Positions 62,185-64,000 of a stretch of DNA of 64,000 nucleotides are shown here, piece after piece (position 1 is the stretch's first letter; every line of letters begins with the position of its first letter). The position numbers were made by a program, and so were the translations under genes. The notes beneath the pieces were generated by a model that was not told the origin of the DNA, ran no database searches, and saw only the letters and a program-made list of their open reading frames with translations. The stretch covers positions 955,501 through 1,019,500 of the forward strand of contig NC_014720.1 of NCBI RefSeq assembly GCF_000166775.1. Reading direction: 5' to 3'. Origin of the DNA: Caldicellulosiruptor kronotskyensis 2002 (GTDB taxonomy: Bacteria > Bacillota > Thermoanaerobacteria > Caldicellulosiruptorales > Caldicellulosiruptoraceae).

Positions 62185-63951
62185 TTGCAGGCTGGTAAAG
62201 ACACAGGGGAGATACAGATAAGGTTTAACAAGAGTGATTGGAGCAATTACAATCAGGGGGATGACTGGTCATGGATGCAGAGCATGACGAATTATGGAGA
62301 GAATACGAAGGTAACTGCGTATATAGATGGAGTATTGGTATGGGGACAGGAGTCGAGTGGAGCGACAGCAGCACCGACCCCGACAGCGACACCGACACCT
62401 ACACCATCACCAACTCCAACTCCAACAGTAACACCTACCCCAACACCAACGTCAACACCAACACCGACACCAACTGCTACACCGACGCCAACACCGACAG
62501 TAACACCAACCCCAACCCCGACACCAACAGTAACAGCAACACCAACACCGACGCCGAGCAGCACACCTGTAGCAGGCGGGCAGATAAAGGTACTGTATGC
62601 AAACAAGGAGACAAATAGCACAACTAATACGATAGGCATGGGGTTGAAGGTAGTGACACTGGGAAGCAGCAGCATAGATTTGAGCAGAGTAACGATAAGG
62701 TACTGGTACACGGTAGATGGGGACAAGGCGCAGAGTGCGATATCAGACTGGGCCCAGATAGGAGCAAGCAATGTGACATTCAAGTTTGTGAAGCTGAGCA
62801 GTAGCGTAAGTGGAGCGGACTATTATTTAGAGATAGGATTTAAGAGTGGAGCTGGGCAGTTGCAGGCTGGTAAAGACACAGGGGAGATACAGATAAGGTT
62901 TAACAAGAGTGATTGGAGCAATTACAATCAGGGGAATGACTGGTCATGGATGCAGAGCATGACGAATTATGGAGAGAATACGAAGGTAACTGCGTATATA
63001 GATGGAGTATTGGTATGGGGACAGGAGCCGAGTGGAGCGACAGCAGCACCGACCCCGACAGCGACACCGACACCTACACCAGCACCAACTCTAACGCCGA
63101 GCAGTGGGATAGTGAAGATAGATACTAGCACATTAATAGGAACAAATCACGCACATTGCTGGTACAGAGATAAACTTGAGACGGCATTGCGAGGGATAAG
63201 GTCATGGGGTATGAACTCTGTGAGGGTAGTGCTGAGTAATGGCTATCGATGGACGAAGATACCAGCAAGTGAAGTAGCAAATATTATATCATTGTCAAGA
63301 AGTCTTGGATTCAGAGCCATTGTATTAGAAGTTCACGACACGACAGGATATGGTGAGGACGGTGCAGCATGTTCATTGGCGCAAGCAGTAGAATATTGGA
63401 AAGAGATAAAGAGTGTGTTAGAAGGCAATGAGGATTTTGTTATAATAAACATTGGTAATGAGCCGTATGGGAACAATAACTATCAAAACTGGATTAATGA
63501 CACGAAGAATGCTATAAAAGCGCTAAGGGATGCAGGGTTCAAGCACACGATAATGGTTGATGCACCGAACTGGGGGCAGGATTGGTCTAATACTATGAGA
63601 GACAATGCCCAGAGCATAATGGAAGCAGATCCGCTGCGCAATTTGGTATTTTCGATTCATATGTACGGTGTATACAATACAGCGAGCAAGGTAGAAGAAT
63701 ATATCAAGTCATTTGTGGAGAAAGGGCTGCCATTAGTTATTGGGGAGTTTGGGCATCAGCATACAGATGGTGACCCTGACGAGGAAACTATTGTCAGGTA
63801 TGCAAAACAATACAAGATAGGACTTTTTAGCTGGTCTTGGTGTGGCAATTCGAGCTATGTGGGGTACTTGGACATGGTAAACAATTGGGACCCCAATAAT
63901 CCAACTCCATGGGGGCAATGGTATAAAACTAATGCGATTGGTGCTGAATGA
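62185..63951 (+). CDS. CBM3b-CBM3b-GH5 mannanase, 3' part of the frameshifted gene
   Basis: 588 codons in the frame that continues the GH9 gene. It holds the end of the broken CBM3b, a complete CBM3b (~128-287) and GH5 (~310-588) nearly identical to the mannanase of the two other genes, with NIGNEPYGN and [11 protein letters not shown] 62185 is only the first start codon after the frameshift; there is no ribosome binding site or signal peptide, so it is not an independent gene. The second CBM3b has [15 protein letters not shown] for [15 protein letters not shown]. Confidence 0.85.
   Translation: MQAGKDTGEIQIRFNKSDWSNYNQGDDWSWMQSMTNYGENTKVTAYIDGVLVWGQESSGATAAPTPTATPTPTPSPTPTPTVTPTPTPTSTPTPTPTATPTPTPTVTPTPTPTPTVTATPTPTPSSTPVAGGQIKVLYANKETNSTTNTIGMGLKVVTLGSSSIDLSRVTIRYWYTVDGDKAQSAISDWAQIGASNVTFKFVKLSSSVSGADYYLEIGFKSGAGQLQAGKDTGEIQIRFNKSDWSNYNQGNDWSWMQSMTNYGENTKVTAYIDGVLVWGQEPSGATAAPTPTATPTPTPAPTLTPSSGIVKIDTSTLIGTNHAHCWYRDKLETALRGIRSWGMNSVRVVLSNGYRWTKIPASEVANIISLSRSLGFRAIVLEVHDTTGYGEDGAACSLAQAVEYWKEIKSVLEGNEDFVIINIGNEPYGNNNYQNWINDTKNAIKALRDAGFKHTIMVDAPNWGQDWSNTMRDNAQSIMEADPLRNLVFSIHMYGVYNTASKVEEYIKSFVEKGLPLVIGEFGHQHTDGDPDEETIVRYAKQYKIGLFSWSWCGNSSYVGYLDMVNNWDPNNPTPWGQWYKTNAIGAE
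63110..63944 (+). repeat. GH5 mannanase module, third copy
   Basis: About 835 bp matching 46977-47811 (offset 16133) and 56025-56859. Here the module is C-terminal and ends in GAE-stop rather than running into a linker, showing that it has moved as a cassette. Confidence 0.9.
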
Positions 63952-63957
63952 AGGGAG

Positions 63958-64000
63958 GTGCGAAAATTATTTGAAAAGTATGATAGTTCAATAGGCACTA
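63958..64000 (+). CDS. Possible start of next gene (partial)
   Basis: GTG 63958 opens a frame MRKLFEKYDSSIGT that continues to the window edge, 6 bp after the GH5 stop. AAGGGAG precedes it but is very close. Too short to identify. Confidence 0.3.
   Translation, partial: MRKLFEKYDSSIGT

Noticed and set aside
62185-63951. Reading the 3' half of the GH9-GH5 gene as an independent enzyme
   Set aside because: No ribosome binding site or signal peptide, and the frame continues the upstream gene once one extra A is removed.

Overview
The window is chromosomal DNA of an extremely thermophilic, anaerobic, cellulolytic Gram-positive bacterium, almost certainly a Caldicellulosiruptor species. The evidence is the low GC content, the type IV pilus cluster ending in two tapirin-like genes, and a row of giant secreted multimodular enzymes (GH9/GH48 CelA and relatives) joined by Pro-Thr linkers and CBM3 modules. 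This combination is the glucan degradation locus known from that genus. Species identity cannot be settled from sequence reading alone.

Layout. 1-16450 is housekeeping: a divergent PdxR-type regulator and pdxST; acpS-nnr-lipoprotein-alr-antitoxin-mazF (the order resembles Bacillus acpS-ydcC-alr-ndoAI-ndoA); a CcdA/TlpA-like thiol-redox pair; a GcvH-like protein lacking the lipoyl lysine; a FecBCD/BtuFCD-type ABC importer with a LUD protein; a c-di-AMP (ydaO) riboswitch in front of an SH3-NlpC/P60 wall hydrolase; and yqeG-aroE. 16451-18208 is mostly decayed IS DNA. 18209-32086 is a full type IV pilus operon: a REC plus AMIN-like-repeat protein, pilB, pilT, pilC, prepilins, pilD, a ComFB-family protein and pilMNO. 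32093-36400 holds two tapirin-like genes that share a perfect 394-bp 5' block. 36401-41498 is AT-rich DNA with an NHL beta-propeller gene, several IS relics and a long leader. 41499-63951 carries five giant enzymes: GH9-CBM3c-CBM3b-CBM3b-GH48, GH5-CBM3b-CBM3b-GH44, GH10-CBM3b-CBM3b-GH48, GH5-CBM3b-CBM3b-GH5, and a frameshifted GH9-CBM3c-CBM3b-CBM3b-GH5.

How they work together. The pili and tapirins should attach cells to plant fibre, and the secreted enzymes cut cellulose, xylan and mannan. The strongest unexpected signal is a shared second-messenger layer. Two class I c-di-GMP (GEMM-I) riboswitches, each with a terminator and a matching antiterminator, precede the second tapirin gene and celA. 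The pilus ATPase PilB carries an N-terminal MshEN domain, a known c-di-GMP-binding fold, and a ComFB-family gene lies inside the pilus operon. I infer one c-di-GMP-controlled attach-and-digest system. As drawn, both riboswitches look like c-di-GMP OFF switches.

The enzyme locus is shaped by recombination. There are ten nearly identical CBM3b modules, three copies of one GH5 mannanase module, two GH48 copies within a ~3.7-kb direct repeat spaced 9048 bp apart, and a fossil GH48 3' end in an intergenic gap.
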